This document shows, piece after piece, positions 35,000 through 43,946 of a DNA stretch of 64,000 nucleotides. The stretch is from Rhodobacter sp. Lineage in GTDB: Bacteria > Pseudomonadota > Alphaproteobacteria > Rhodobacterales > Rhodobacteraceae. The stretch is from assembly GCA_020637555.1 (NCBI GenBank), contig JACKKF010000005.1, forward strand, positions 124,001-188,000, written 5' to 3'. Below the pieces are notes generated by a model. It was not told where the DNA came from and made no database searches. It saw only the letters and a program-made list of their open reading frames with translations. The translations under genes were made by a program, and so were the position numbers. The number at the start of each line of letters is the position of its first letter. Positions within the stretch are counted from its first letter, which is position 1.

Positions 35000-37281
35000 A
35001 CGCGGATCGCCTCGGCCTGCCGCTCGGCCAGCCGGAACAGCAGGTCGCGTCCGCCCTTGTAGGGCGCGGGCCATTCGCTGGCCGTGTCGCCCTGGGCGAC
35101 GGCGGCATGCAGCGTCCAGTAGGGATCGGCAAGATGCGCGCGCGCCAGGCACACCAGATCGGCGCGGCCGGCCATGAGGATACCGTTCACCTGGTCCCAG
35201 TCGCTGATGTTGCCGACGGTCATCGTGGGGATGCCGGCCTCGTTGCGGATGCGGTCGCTGAATGGCGTCTGGAACATCCGGCCGTAGATCGGCGCCTCGG
35301 CCGGGTCGGTCTGCCCCGACGACACGTCGATGATGTCCGCCCCAGCCGCATGGAAGGCGCGGGCGATCTCCACGGCCTCTTCCGGGGTGACGCCCCCGTC
35401 GATCCAGTCATGGGCCGAGATCCGCACCGCCATCGGCTTTTCCGCCGGCCAGGCCGCGCGCATCGCCTGGAACACTTCGAGCGGATAGCGCATCCGGTTG
35501 TCCAGGCTGCCGCCGTAGTCGTCCTCGCGCGTGTTGGTGACGGGCGAGATGAAGGTCGCCAGCAGATAGCCATGCGCGCCGTGCATCTCGATCATGTCGG
35601 CGCCCGCCCGGTCCGCCATCCGCGTCGCCGCCACGAAGTCGGCCTTGACGCGGTCCATGTCCTCGCGGGTCATGGCGCGCGGCGTCTGGCTGTCCTTGCG
35701 GTAGGGAATGGCCGACGCCGCGATCAGATCCCAGTTCCCCGAGGGCAGGGGGGTGTCGATCCCGCCATCCCAGGGCACGCAGGTCGATCCCTTGCGGCCC
35801 GCATGGCCGATCTGGATGCACAGCTTGGCCGAGGTCTCGGCGTGGATGAAATCGGCAAGCCGCTTCCAGCCCGCTTCATGCTCGGGGGCATAGAGGCCGG
35901 GGCACCCGGGCGTGATCCGACCATCGGCGGACACGCAGGTCATCTCGGTGTAGATCAGCGCCGCGCCGCCCTTGGCGCGTTCCGCGTAATGGGTGAAATG
36001 CCAGTCGCCGGGCACGCCATCCACGGCCTTGTATTGGGCCATGGGGGACATGACGATGCGGTTCTTCAGCGCCATGTCGCGCAGCTTGTAGGGTTGGAAC
36101 ATGGGCCGGCGCCCCTCGGTTCCACCCGCTTGGCGGGCAAACCAGGCTTCGGCGCCTTCCAGCCATTCGGGATCGCGCAGGCGCAGGTTCTCATGGCTGA
36201 TGCGCTGCGAGCGGGTCAGCAGCGAATAGGCAAAGCGCGTCGGGTCCATGTCGAGGTAGCGTTCCACTTCCTCGAACCATTCCAGCGAGTTGCGGGCGGC
36301 CGATTGCAGGCGCAGCACTTCCAGCCGGCGTTCTTCCTGATAGCGGCGGAAGGCCTGTTCCATGGACGGTTCGGAATGCAGATAGTCAGCCAGAGCAATG
36401 GCGCTGTCGAACGCCAGCCGCGAGCCCGACCCGATCGAGAAATGGCCCGTCGCCGCCGAATCGCCGATCAGCACGACATTCTCGTGATACCATTTCTCGC
36501 AGATCACGCGCGGGAACTGCATCCAGACCGCCGACCCGCGCAGGTGCGCCGCATTCGACATCAGATCGTTGCCATCGAGGTGTTTCTCGAAGATCTTGCG
36601 GCAGGTTTCGACGATCTCCTCCTTCGTCATCCCCTCGAAGCCCCAGCGGTCCCAGGTGTCTGGCAGGCATTCGACGATGAAGGTCGCGGTGTCGGCGTCG
36701 AACTGGTAGACATGCGCCCAGACCCAGCCGTGTTCCGTCTTTTCAAAGATGAAGGTGAAGGCGTCGTCGAATTTCTGATGCGTGCCCAGCCAGATGAACT
36801 TGCATTTCCGCACGTCGATATCGGGCTTGAAGTCGCTCTCGTATTCCTTGCGGACCAGCGAATTGATGCCGTCCGCGCCGACCACCAGGTCATAGGACTT
36901 GCGATATTCCTCGGCCGACTTGAACTCGGTCTCGAAGCGCAGGTCGACGCCCAGTTCGCGCGCCCGGGCCTGCAGCAGGATCAGCATCTGCTTGCGCCCG
37001 ATCCCGGCAAAGCCGTGCCCCCCCGAGACGATGCGCTGACCCTTGTGAATGGTCGCGATGTCGTCCCAATAGGCAAAGTGATCGCGGATCGCGTCGGTCG
37101 ACTTGGGGTCGTTCTTCTGCATCCGCGATAGCGCGTCGTCGGACAGCACCACGCCCCAGCCAAAGGTGTCGTTGGCGCGGTTGCGCTCCAGCACCGTGAC
37201 CTCGTGCGAGGGGTCGCGCAGTTTCATCGAGATCGCGAAATAGAGACCGGCGGGGCCGCCGCCGAGGCACAGAATCTTCAT
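34996..37281 (-). CDS. Bifunctional 2-aminobenzoyl-/salicylyl-CoA monooxygenase-reductase
   Basis: A 761-residue fusion and first gene of the operon. Residues 1-390 form a flavoprotein hydroxylase: FAD loop LCLGGGPAGLYFA, VVGADGINSLVR, and GDSAATGHFSIGSG. From about residue 394 (MFQPYKLRDMALKNRIVMSPM) an old-yellow-enzyme-type reductase follows, with IQIGHAGRKG, EMHGAHGYLLATFISP, NTREDDYGGSLDNR and FMN-binding VGNISD. This architecture is that of 2-aminobenzoyl-CoA monooxygenase/reductase of the aerobic anthranilate pathway (known from Azoarcus evansii) and salicylyl-CoA 5-hydroxylases. It hydroxylates and partly reduces the ring of the CoA ester. Start 37281 has GAGGAG upstream. Confidence 0.92.
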   Translation of the reverse strand: MKILCLGGGPAGLYFAISMKLRDPSHEVTVLERNRANDTFGWGVVLSDDALSRMQKNDPKSTDAIRDHFAYWDDIATIHKGQRIVSGGHGFAGIGRKQMLILLQARARELGVDLRFETEFKSAEEYRKSYDLVVGADGINSLVRKEYESDFKPDIDVRKCKFIWLGTHQKFDDAFTFIFEKTEHGWVWAHVYQFDADTATFIVECLPDTWDRWGFEGMTKEEIVETCRKIFEKHLDGNDLMSNAAHLRGSAVWMQFPRVICEKWYHENVVLIGDSAATGHFSIGSGSRLAFDSAIALADYLHSEPSMEQAFRRYQEERRLEVLRLQSAARNSLEWFEEVERYLDMDPTRFAYSLLTRSQRISHENLRLRDPEWLEGAEAWFARQAGGTEGRRPMFQPYKLRDMALKNRIVMSPMAQYKAVDGVPGDWHFTHYAERAKGGAALIYTEMTCVSADGRITPGCPGLYAPEHEAGWKRLADFIHAETSAKLCIQIGHAGRKGSTCVPWDGGIDTPLPSGNWDLIAASAIPYRKDSQTPRAMTREDMDRVKADFVAATRMADRAGADMIEMHGAHGYLLATFISPVTNTREDDYGGSLDNRMRYPLEVFQAMRAAWPAEKPMAVRISAHDWIDGGVTPEEAVEIARAFHAAGADIIDVSSGQTDPAEAPIYGRMFQTPFSDRIRNEAGIPTMTVGNISDWDQVNGILMAGRADLVCLARAHLADPYWTLHAAVAQGDTASEWPAPYKGGRDLLFRLAERQAEAIRV

Positions 37282-37378
37282 GGTCCACACTCCTCGTGTT
37301 GGGGGCAGCGTGGCATTTCGATTTTCAAATTTCAAGTTTAAAATTATCGCCCGACGACAGGACCGGCTCGGCGCCGGG

Positions 37379-38353
37379 TCAGCGCAGCGGGGGCAGGGTG
37401 CCCAGCACCACCGGCCCCATCCTCAGGTCGCCATCGACCACCGCCAGCGGCACCGCGATGGTCTGGCCGTCGTCGCCGGTGGCCATCCCCGCCAGCATGG
37501 CGGTCAGCGTGGTCTGGTTGTCGGGTGTCAGCAAACCCTGCGCCTGCGCCAGGTCCAGAAGCCGGCGCCAGCCCGTGACCGTCAGCGTCACATCGCCTGA
37601 AAGCCGCCCCGCGGAATCAGGGGTCAGGCGGCCGCTGGCGAGGATGTCCACCCCGTCCCAGGCGACGCGCGCGCCCGTCAGCGTCACGCGGGTCAGGCGT
37701 GGTTCGGGGCCGTCAAAGACATGGCGGTCCAGGGGACGGTCGAATTCGGCCTCGGCGTCCAGGCGCAGCTGGTCGAACCGGCGTGGCCACAGGCCCTGAG
37801 GATCGAGCCGGTCCATCATCGCGGTGTCGGGATAGACCGTCTCGGCCAGGGCGGCGACCTCGTGGATCGCGGGACCGATGCGGCGGCTGGCCAGACGCAG
37901 CGTGTCAAGGCGATTGTTCGCCGCGCCCGTCAGCAGGTCCAGCCCCTGACCCACCAGCGTCACCCGGTCGAGCGGCAGGTCCAGCGCCGCATCCATCACC
38001 ACCGAGGCCCGCAGATCGTCGCTGTGCAGGCTGGCCTCGGTGCCATTCACGCGCAGCACCTGGTCATGGGCGAACACGGCGATCAGCCGGTTCGGTTGAT
38101 AGGACAGCGCCAGGATCTGCACGAAGGGCGCCGACCAGGCCATCCCGTCCAGCGCGATGCGCGGCTGATCGAAGGTCACGTCGAACCGGTTGGGGAAGCC
38201 CTGGATGCTGTGCGACTCGGCGCTGACCTCGGGGACATGCGCCAGGCCGGCACGGATCGCCCGGTCCAGCGCCTGCTGTCCGATGACCCAGTATCCACAC
38301 CACGCGCCCGTTGCCACAACGGCCAGCACGGTCAGAGCCTTGAGAGCGCGCAT
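37379..38353 (-). CDS. DUF2125 domain protein
   Basis: A 324-residue protein with an N-terminal signal or anchor (MRALKALTVLAVVATGAWCGYWVIG) and a periplasmic domain of repeating beta segments (for example FDVTFDQPRIALDGMAWSAPFVQILALSY). This matches DUF2125, common in Rhodobacteraceae and resembling AsmA/lipid-transfer-like beta folds. No function is established. It stands alone between the aromatic-acid operon and the divergent ChaC-like gene. Confidence 0.82.
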   Translation of the reverse strand: MRALKALTVLAVVATGAWCGYWVIGQQALDRAIRAGLAHVPEVSAESHSIQGFPNRFDVTFDQPRIALDGMAWSAPFVQILALSYQPNRLIAVFAHDQVLRVNGTEASLHSDDLRASVVMDAALDLPLDRVTLVGQGLDLLTGAANNRLDTLRLASRRIGPAIHEVAALAETVYPDTAMMDRLDPQGLWPRRFDQLRLDAEAEFDRPLDRHVFDGPEPRLTRVTLTGARVAWDGVDILASGRLTPDSAGRLSGDVTLTVTGWRRLLDLAQAQGLLTPDNQTTLTAMLAGMATGDDGQTIAVPLAVVDGDLRMGPVVLGTLPPLR

Positions 38354-38445
38354 GCCCGACTCCGTTGTCTTTGTTTCCCGGGCTGTTTACATGCCCCTGT
38401 GGCGCGCGGCCAGTCCTGCCGTATGCCGAGATGCGGAGAACTGCC

Positions 38446-38982
38446 ATGCAACCGCTTTGGGTCTTTGGCTATGGCTCGCTGGTGTGGAACCCCGGCTTTG
38501 CCTGGTCGTCGCGTCAGATCGCGCGGCTCGACGGGTTCCGGCGGTCCTTCTGCATGTTGTCGATCCACCATCGCGGGACCGAGGCGCAGCCAGGCCTGGT
38601 GCTGGCCCTCGACGCCGCCGAGGGGGCGGAATGCCACGGCGTCGCCTTTGAAATCGCTGCGGAAATCGCGGACGAGACGCTGGAATACCTGCGCGCGCGC
38701 GAGCTGATTTCGGCAGCGTATCTGGAGCAGGTGCGCCCGCTGACCCTGCAGGACGGGCGCGAGGTTCCGGCCGTGGTCTATGTGATCGACAGGGCGCATC
38801 CGCAGTATTGCGGCGGCATGGCGCTGGAAGATCAGGCGCAACGCATTGCCCGGGCCGTGGGCGGGCGCGGGCCGAACTGCGACTATCTGCACCAGACCGC
38901 CGCGCATCTGGCCGGGCTGGGTCTGCCCGATCCCGAACTGGAATGGCTGTCGGATCGCGTGAAGGTGTTGAAGGGTGTGTAG
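38446..38982 (+). CDS. Gamma-glutamylcyclotransferase, ChaC type
   Basis: A 178-residue protein. The YGSL signature for substrate binding (VFGYGSLVWNPGF) opens the protein, and the acidic residue that acts as the catalytic base lies in the LRARELISAAYLEQV segment. ChaC enzymes split glutathione to 5-oxoproline and Cys-Gly. Starts further upstream lengthen the protein without homology; the ATG at 38446 has GGAGA upstream. It is divergent from the DUF2125 gene. Confidence 0.88.
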   Translation: MQPLWVFGYGSLVWNPGFAWSSRQIARLDGFRRSFCMLSIHHRGTEAQPGLVLALDAAEGAECHGVAFEIAAEIADETLEYLRARELISAAYLEQVRPLTLQDGREVPAVVYVIDRAHPQYCGGMALEDQAQRIARAVGGRGPNCDYLHQTAAHLAGLGLPDPELEWLSDRVKVLKGV

Positions 38983-38989
38983 TTCCTAG

Positions 38990-39018
38990 TTGGCAAACGG
39001 GGCAGTTACCCCTAGATT
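38990..39018 (+). promoter_or_regulatory. Sigma-70-like promoter for the motor genes
   Basis: TTGGCA (38990-38995) and TAGATT (39013-39018) are separated by exactly 17 bases and lie 27 bases before the ATG of the MotA/ExbB-like gene. Both boxes are close to consensus, which is uncommon in this GC-rich DNA. Confidence 0.55.
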
Positions 39019-39045
39019 TTGTGGTAGCAAGAACCGGGTGCGCGG

Positions 39046-40257
39046 ATGGCGAAGCAGTTGAGAGCAGGCACGCTGGGGCCGATCGGTCGTGTCCAGTTCA
39101 CGCCGCCGCTGCGCCAATTGACCCTGATGCTTCTGTCCCTGGCGCTGGTGGGGTCCGGCCTCGCGCTGGCCTATCCGCGCATCTCGGGGATCTTTCTGGC
39201 GAATATCTCGCTCAACGGGTTCATCGCGCTGATCTTCGTGATCGGCGTCCTGGCGACGTTCTGGCAGATCGCGCAATTGTTCAGTTCGGTGCGTTGGGTC
39301 GGCGGGTTTGTCGCGCAGACCCCCGGGCACCAGATCACCATCGCGCCGCGCCTTCTGGCGCCGCTGGCCTCGTTGCTCAGGGCGCATGGCACCAGCAGCC
39401 ATATTTCGGCGACCTCGGCCCGGTCGATCCTGGAATCGGTCGGCACCCGCATCGAGGAAGAGCGCGATATCACGCGCTATCTGGTCAACCTTTTGATCTT
39501 GCTTGGCCTTCTGGGCACGTTCTACGGGCTTGCGACCTCGGTTCCGGCGGTGGTGGAAACCATCCGTTCGCTGGCGCCGCAAGAGGGGGAAAGCGCGCTC
39601 TCAGGGTTCGGTCGGCTGATGACCGGGCTCGAGGCGCAGATGGGCGGCATGGGCACCGCCTTCAGCTCGTCGTTGCTGGGGTTGGCGGGATCGCTGGTGG
39701 TCGGTCTGCTGGAACTGTTCGCCACGCAGGCGCAGAACCGCTTCTACCGCGAGCTCGAGGAATGGCTGTCGTCGATCACGCGCCTTGGCTCGGCCCTGGG
39801 CGATGGCGAGGGCGGCGGGAACATGGCGGCGATGGTCGAGGTTCTGGATACCCTGGCCGATCAGATGGTGGCCATGCAGGACATCCAGGCCCGGGCCGAG
39901 GCCGGCCGCGCCGAACGCGACGCCGCGCTGGCCGGCTTGGCCAATGCGATCGAGCGCCTGGCCCAGCAGACGCACAGCGCCGCCGGCGCCGAGGCTGCGC
40001 TGACGCGCCTGGCGGACGGGCAGGACCGCCTGATCGCCCTGCTTTCCGGCGATGATGTCGAACCCCATGTCGAGGCCGAAACCCGATTGCGCCTGCGGTC
40101 GATGGATGTGCAACTCGTGCGCATCCTCGAGGAGCTGTCCGCGGGCCGTCACGAGGCCATGGCCGATTTGCGCGGCGATCTGGCGACGCTGACGCAGGCG
40201 GTGCGACACCTGAACCGGCAGCCCCCGCCCGCGCTGGGCCCCGAGGACGGCTACTGA
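39046..40257 (+). CDS. MotA/TolQ/ExbB-like proton-channel subunit
   Basis: A 403-residue inner-membrane protein with four membrane segments (about residues 26-45, 55-75, 145-166 and 199-225). The third contains LLGLLGTFYGLA, the signature of MotA/TolQ/ExbB channel subunits. The C-terminal 175 residues are a cytosolic helical tail. By analogy five copies would surround two B subunits and use the proton or sodium gradient to turn or push them. It overlaps the next gene by one base (TGATG). The pair stands alone, without flagellar, Tol or TonB genes nearby. Comparable alphaproteobacterial pairs exist but I know of no defined role. Confidence 0.85.
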   Translation: MAKQLRAGTLGPIGRVQFTPPLRQLTLMLLSLALVGSGLALAYPRISGIFLANISLNGFIALIFVIGVLATFWQIAQLFSSVRWVGGFVAQTPGHQITIAPRLLAPLASLLRAHGTSSHISATSARSILESVGTRIEEERDITRYLVNLLILLGLLGTFYGLATSVPAVVETIRSLAPQEGESALSGFGRLMTGLEAQMGGMGTAFSSSLLGLAGSLVVGLLELFATQAQNRFYRELEEWLSSITRLGSALGDGEGGGNMAAMVEVLDTLADQMVAMQDIQARAEAGRAERDAALAGLANAIERLAQQTHSAAGAEAALTRLADGQDRLIALLSGDDVEPHVEAETRLRLRSMDVQLVRILEELSAGRHEAMADLRGDLATLTQAVRHLNRQPPPALGPEDGY

Positions 40258-42803
40258 TGGGGCTCTCGCGGCGCGGCGGCAACCGGTTCTCGGCCTCGAT
40301 CTGGCCGGGTTTCGTCGATGCGATGTCGGCCCTGCTTCTGGTGCTGATGTTCGTGTTGTCGATCTTCATGATCGTGCAATCGGTTCTGCGGGAACAGATC
40401 ACCACGCAGGACCACGAGCTTGAGGGCCTGACACAGCAGGTTGCCAGCCTGACCGATGCGCTGGGCCTGTCGCGCGGGCGGGTGACGGCGCTGGAAGGGC
40501 AGGTCACGGGGCTGAACGCCGATCTGGATGCCCTGCGCGCAACCAGCCGCCAGCAAGAGGCGGCCATCGCTGCGCTGGGCCGCGATCTGGCCGCGCGCAA
40601 TGCCGATCTTCAGGACGCGAGGACGCGCATCACCTCGTTCGAGGCCCAGGTCGCCGCACTGATTGCCGAACGCACCGATCTGGGGGCCCGGCTGGCCGAT
40701 ACCGAGGCCCGCCGCGATGCGCTTCTCAGCGAGACCGAGGCGCTGAATGCCGCGCTTGCCCAGGCCCGCGACGAGATCGACGCCCAGACCGAGGCCGCGC
40801 GCCTGGCCGCCGCAGAGCGCGAGGCCGTCGATGCCGCGCTGGCCGAGATGCGGTCCCGCGCCCAGACTGCCGAAGCCTCGCTCAGCGAGATGCTGACGCG
40901 GTTGAGCGATACCACCCAGGCGCGCGACGCGGCGCAGGCGGCGGTGGCGCAGACGCGGCAGGCGCTGGACCAGCTGCGCGCGGACAACCTGACGACCCGT
41001 CAGCGGCTGGCGGAAACCGAGGCCGCGCGCGACGCCGCGCTGGCCGATCTTGCCACACAGACCGCGGCGCAGCAGGCCCGCATCGCGGAATTGAACGCGC
41101 AACTGTCGGACAGCGATCTGGCCCGCCAGCAGGCCCTGGCCCGGCTGGCCGATCTGGACGAACAGTCCCGCGCCCGGATCGCCGCGCTGGAGCGGTCGCT
41201 TTCCAGCGCCGAGGTGGCGCGGCAACAGGCGCTGGCCGAACTGGCGGCGCTGGACGACAACACGCGCGCCCGCATCGCCGATCTCGAGTCCCAGCTCAGC
41301 GATGCGCAGATCGCCCGGCAGCAGGCGCTGGCGGATCTGGCCGCGCTGGATGACCAGACTCGCGCGCGCATTGCGGACCTGCAAAGCCGGTTGTCCGATT
41401 CCGAGATCGCGCGACAGCAGAGCCTTGCGCAACTGGCGACACTGGATGAGCAGACGCGCGCGCGCATCGCCGACCTGCAGGCGCAACTGACCGACGAACA
41501 GGCGGCGCGACAGCAGGCGCTGGCGCAACTGGCGGCGCTGGATGACGCCACGCGCGCGCGGATGGCCGATCTGGAATCGCGGCTGACCGATGAACAGGCG
41601 GCACGGCAGCAGGCGCTGGCACAGCTGGCGGCGCTGGACGATACGACACGGGCGCGGATCGCAGAGCTGGAAGGACAGCTCAGCGATGAGCAGGCCGCGC
41701 GTCAGGCCCTGCTGGCGCAGGCAACCCGACTGGACGGATCGCTTACGGAAACCGAACGTCAGCGCCTGGCCGAGGCGGCCGCGGCCGAGGCCTTGCGTCA
41801 GCGTCTGGCCGGGATGGAGACCTCGCTCGATGCGGCGGAACGCGAGCGCCTGGCGCAGGCCGCCGCGGCGCAGGCGCTGCGCGAGCGGTTGCAGAATTCC
41901 GAGGCCGAGCTGACCGCAATGACGCTGGCGCTGGAGGCGCAGCGCGCCCGGGCCGAAGAGACCCTGACGCTGTTGGCGGCCGCACAGGCCGCGCGCGACG
42001 ATGCGCAGGGCCAGGCGGATCGCGAGGCGACGGAATCCGAGACCCGCCGCGCCCTGTTGCAGATCGCGCAACAGCAATTGTCCGATGCGCAGGCGGCATC
42101 GACCGAGGATCAGCGCCGCCTGGCCCTGTTGAACGAGCAGGTCGCGCAGTTGCAGCGGCAGGTCGCCGGGTTGCAGGACCTGCTGGGCGAATCGCGCACC
42201 CGCGAGGCCGAGGCGAACACCCAGATCGAATCCCTGGGGTCCGACCTGAACGCCGCGCTGGCGCGCGTCGCGGCCGAGGAGCGCCGTCGCGCCGAACTCG
42301 AGGAAGCGGAACGCCGGAGGCTCGAGGCGCAAACCGAGCAACTGGCGCGCTATCGGTCGGAATTCTTCGGCCAGATGCGCGAGATCCTGTCGGGCCGCGA
42401 CGGGGTGCAGGTCGTGGGCGACCGGTTCGTATTTTCCTCGGAGGTCCTGTTCGAGCCGGGATCGGCCGATCTTTCGCCCGCTGGACAGGCGCAGATCCGC
42501 AGCATCGGTGCGGCCCTGCTGGAGATCGCGCAGGAAATCCCGCCGGCGATCGACTGGATCCTGCGGGTGGACGGCCATACCGACGACGCGCCGATCCGTC
42601 CCGGCGGGCGCTATGCCTCGAACTGGGAACTCAGTCAGGCGCGGGCGCTGTCGGTGGTGTTGTTCCTGATCAACGACCTGGGCTTTCCGCCGGAACGGCT
42701 GGCGGCGACCGGGTTCGGGGAATACCGGCCCGTGGTGCCGGGGTCCTCGCCGCAGGCCCGCGCGCAGAACCGGCGGATCGAGTTGAAGCTGACCGAGCGA
42801 TAG
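40257..42803 (+). CDS. MotB/OmpA-like partner with long periplasmic coiled coil
   Basis: An 848-residue protein. A single N-terminal helix (about residues 20-43) includes Asp21 in FVDAMSALLL, matching the ion-carrying aspartate of MotB/ExbD/ZorB proteins. Residues 45-690 are predicted to be almost continuous coiled coil, including seven 32-residue repeats at 274-497. The last 125 residues form an OmpA-like peptidoglycan-binding domain (VDGHTDDAPIRPGGRYASNWELSQARA, then GFGEYRPVVPG). It would form a very long motor-driven rod or tether from the inner membrane to the cell wall. Codon use matches its neighbours. Confidence 0.88.
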   Translation: MGLSRRGGNRFSASIWPGFVDAMSALLLVLMFVLSIFMIVQSVLREQITTQDHELEGLTQQVASLTDALGLSRGRVTALEGQVTGLNADLDALRATSRQQEAAIAALGRDLAARNADLQDARTRITSFEAQVAALIAERTDLGARLADTEARRDALLSETEALNAALAQARDEIDAQTEAARLAAAEREAVDAALAEMRSRAQTAEASLSEMLTRLSDTTQARDAAQAAVAQTRQALDQLRADNLTTRQRLAETEAARDAALADLATQTAAQQARIAELNAQLSDSDLARQQALARLADLDEQSRARIAALERSLSSAEVARQQALAELAALDDNTRARIADLESQLSDAQIARQQALADLAALDDQTRARIADLQSRLSDSEIARQQSLAQLATLDEQTRARIADLQAQLTDEQAARQQALAQLAALDDATRARMADLESRLTDEQAARQQALAQLAALDDTTRARIAELEGQLSDEQAARQALLAQATRLDGSLTETERQRLAEAAAAEALRQRLAGMETSLDAAERERLAQAAAAQALRERLQNSEAELTAMTLALEAQRARAEETLTLLAAAQAARDDAQGQADREATESETRRALLQIAQQQLSDAQAASTEDQRRLALLNEQVAQLQRQVAGLQDLLGESRTREAEANTQIESLGSDLNAALARVAAEERRRAELEEAERRRLEAQTEQLARYRSEFFGQMREILSGRDGVQVVGDRFVFSSEVLFEPGSADLSPAGQAQIRSIGAALLEIAQEIPPAIDWILRVDGHTDDAPIRPGGRYASNWELSQARALSVVLFLINDLGFPPERLAATGFGEYRPVVPGSSPQARAQNRRIELKLTER
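41076..41747 (+). repeat. Seven tandem 96-bp repeats in the coiled-coil gene
   Basis: Each 96-bp unit encodes 32 residues of the form ARIADLESQLSDxQxARQQA followed by LAxLAALDDxTR. Units begin at residues 274, 306, 338, 370, 402, 434 and 466; the last is partly degraded. A period of 32 fits three heptads plus one 11-residue hendecad. Confidence 0.85.
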
Positions 42804-42806
42804 GCA

Positions 42807-42825
42807 AGGGGGGCCTTGCCCCCCT
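42807..42825. terminator. Bidirectional hairpin between the motor genes and nusB
   Basis: A 7-bp stem (AGGGGGG against CCCCCCT, loop CCTTG) lies four bases past the stop of the coiled-coil gene. nusB converges from the right, so the hairpin can serve both transcripts. A second small palindrome, GGCC-TGAC-GGCC, follows at 42828-42839. Confidence 0.5.
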
Positions 42826-42848
42826 CGGCCTGACGGCCTCACCCCCCA

Positions 42849-42870
42849 GGATATTTGCGGCACAAAGATG
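42849..42870. repeat. Dispersed 22-bp intergenic motif, copy 3
   Basis: This copy reads GGATATTT, GC, GGCACAAAGATG in forward orientation. It lies 24 bases after the hairpin that ends the motor genes and 66 bases from the nusB stop. Confidence 0.65.
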
Positions 42871-42935
42871 GGGGGCGCGGCGCGGTCGGGGTGCGGACAA
42901 TTTTACGAAAACCGTCCGGGTTCCGGAGGCGGCGT

Positions 42936-43403
42936 TCAGAAGGCCTCGGGCCGGGCCTCGTGCGCCATATGGTCGAGGACCGCGTTCACGAATTTGGATT
43001 CGCGCCCTTCGGGGAAGAAGGCCTGCGCGAGTTGCACATATTCGGTGATGATCACCCGCGGCGGCGTCCTGGTTTCCACCAGTTCCGCCCCGGCGGCGCG
43101 GAACAGCGCGCGCAGCGTCGGGTCGATCCGGGCGATCGGCCATTTCACCACAAGGGCGCGGTCGGTCATCTGGTCGATCCTGGCCTGCTGATCGACCGCC
43201 ATGTCCACCAGCGTGCGGAACAGGTCCAGGTCGGCCTCGACCCAGGTTTCCTCGTCGCCCTCGGCGCCGATGCGATAGGTTTCGAATTCGGTGCGAACCC
43301 GGTCCACGGTCTGGCCCGAGCTTTCCATCTGGAACAGCGCCTGAACCGCATAGAAACGTGCGGCCGAGCGCAGGGCGCGTTTGGCGTCGGTGCTGGCGCT
43401 CAT
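42936..43403 (-). CDS. nusB: Transcription antitermination factor NusB
   Basis: A 155-residue all-helical protein that binds boxA RNA with NusE (S10) to prevent early termination, mainly in rRNA operons. It has RSAARFYAVQALFQME at the N-terminus, ARIDPTLRALFRAAGAEL, and the conserved end VNAVLDHMAHEARPEAF. It overlaps ribH by ATGA, the normal ribH-nusB order. Confidence 0.95.
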   Translation of the reverse strand: MSASTDAKRALRSAARFYAVQALFQMESSGQTVDRVRTEFETYRIGAEGDEETWVEADLDLFRTLVDMAVDQQARIDQMTDRALVVKWPIARIDPTLRALFRAAGAELVETRTPPRVIITEYVQLAQAFFPEGRESKFVNAVLDHMAHEARPEAF

Positions 43404-43942
43404 GCGCGGTCGCCCCCCTGGGCAAGCTGGATCGTTTCGTCCGAGGCCGGGCGGAACCCCACGTTGCCGCGTGACCCGCCCCAGCGCCGCTGCAGGGCGA
43501 TGAGATGCAGGGCCGCCGCCGCCGCGCCGCCGCCCTTGTTCTGATCGGCGGGATCGGCGCGGACGGCTGCCTGGTCGTAGGTTTCGACCGTCAGGATGCC
43601 ATTGCCGAGGCAGGCCCCCTGCAGGCCGAGAAGTGTCAGCCCGCGCGAGCTGTCGTTGCACACGGTATCGTAATGCGTGGTCTCGCCCCGGATCACGCAG
43701 CCCAAGGCCACGAAGCCGTCGAAATTGGCCATGCGCCAGGCCTGACCGATGGCGGCCGGCACTTCCAGCGCGCCCGGAACCTCGATCAGGTCCCAGGTGG
43801 CGCCGGCCTGGTCCAGCGTCGCCTTGGCGCCGGCGATCAGGTTGTCGGCGATGTCGCGGTAATAGGGCGCGACGACGATCAGCACCTTGACGGGTTTGTC
43901 GAAGGTGGGCAGCGGCAGGGAATAATGGCTGGCTCCGGCCAT
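43400..43942 (-). CDS. ribH: 6,7-dimethyl-8-ribityllumazine synthase
   Basis: A 180-residue lumazine synthase. It joins 3,4-dihydroxy-2-butanone 4-phosphate with the ribitylaminouracil in riboflavin synthesis. VPGALEVPAAIGQAW, ALGCVIRGETTHYDTVCNDSSRGL (substrate pocket and catalytic histidine) and NGILTVETYDQA are present. It sits four bases downstream of ribB and overlaps nusB. Confidence 0.96.
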   Translation of the reverse strand: MAGASHYSLPLPTFDKPVKVLIVVAPYYRDIADNLIAGAKATLDQAGATWDLIEVPGALEVPAAIGQAWRMANFDGFVALGCVIRGETTHYDTVCNDSSRGLTLLGLQGACLGNGILTVETYDQAAVRADPADQNKGGGAAAAALHLIALQRRWGGSRGNVGFRPASDETIQLAQGGDRA

Positions 43943-43946
43943 GGGC

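Noticed and set aside
39046..42803. Zorya-type anti-phage system (ZorA/ZorB)
   Set aside because: The motor pair resembles ZorAB, but no ZorC, ZorD or ZorE gene is nearby and the long coiled coil is in the B subunit, not in the A-subunit tail. The flanks are ordinary core genes.
40251..42863. 870-residue minus-strand frame with regular repeats
   Set aside because: It is the antisense shadow of the coiled-coil gene; its repeats just reflect the 96-bp units of the real gene.
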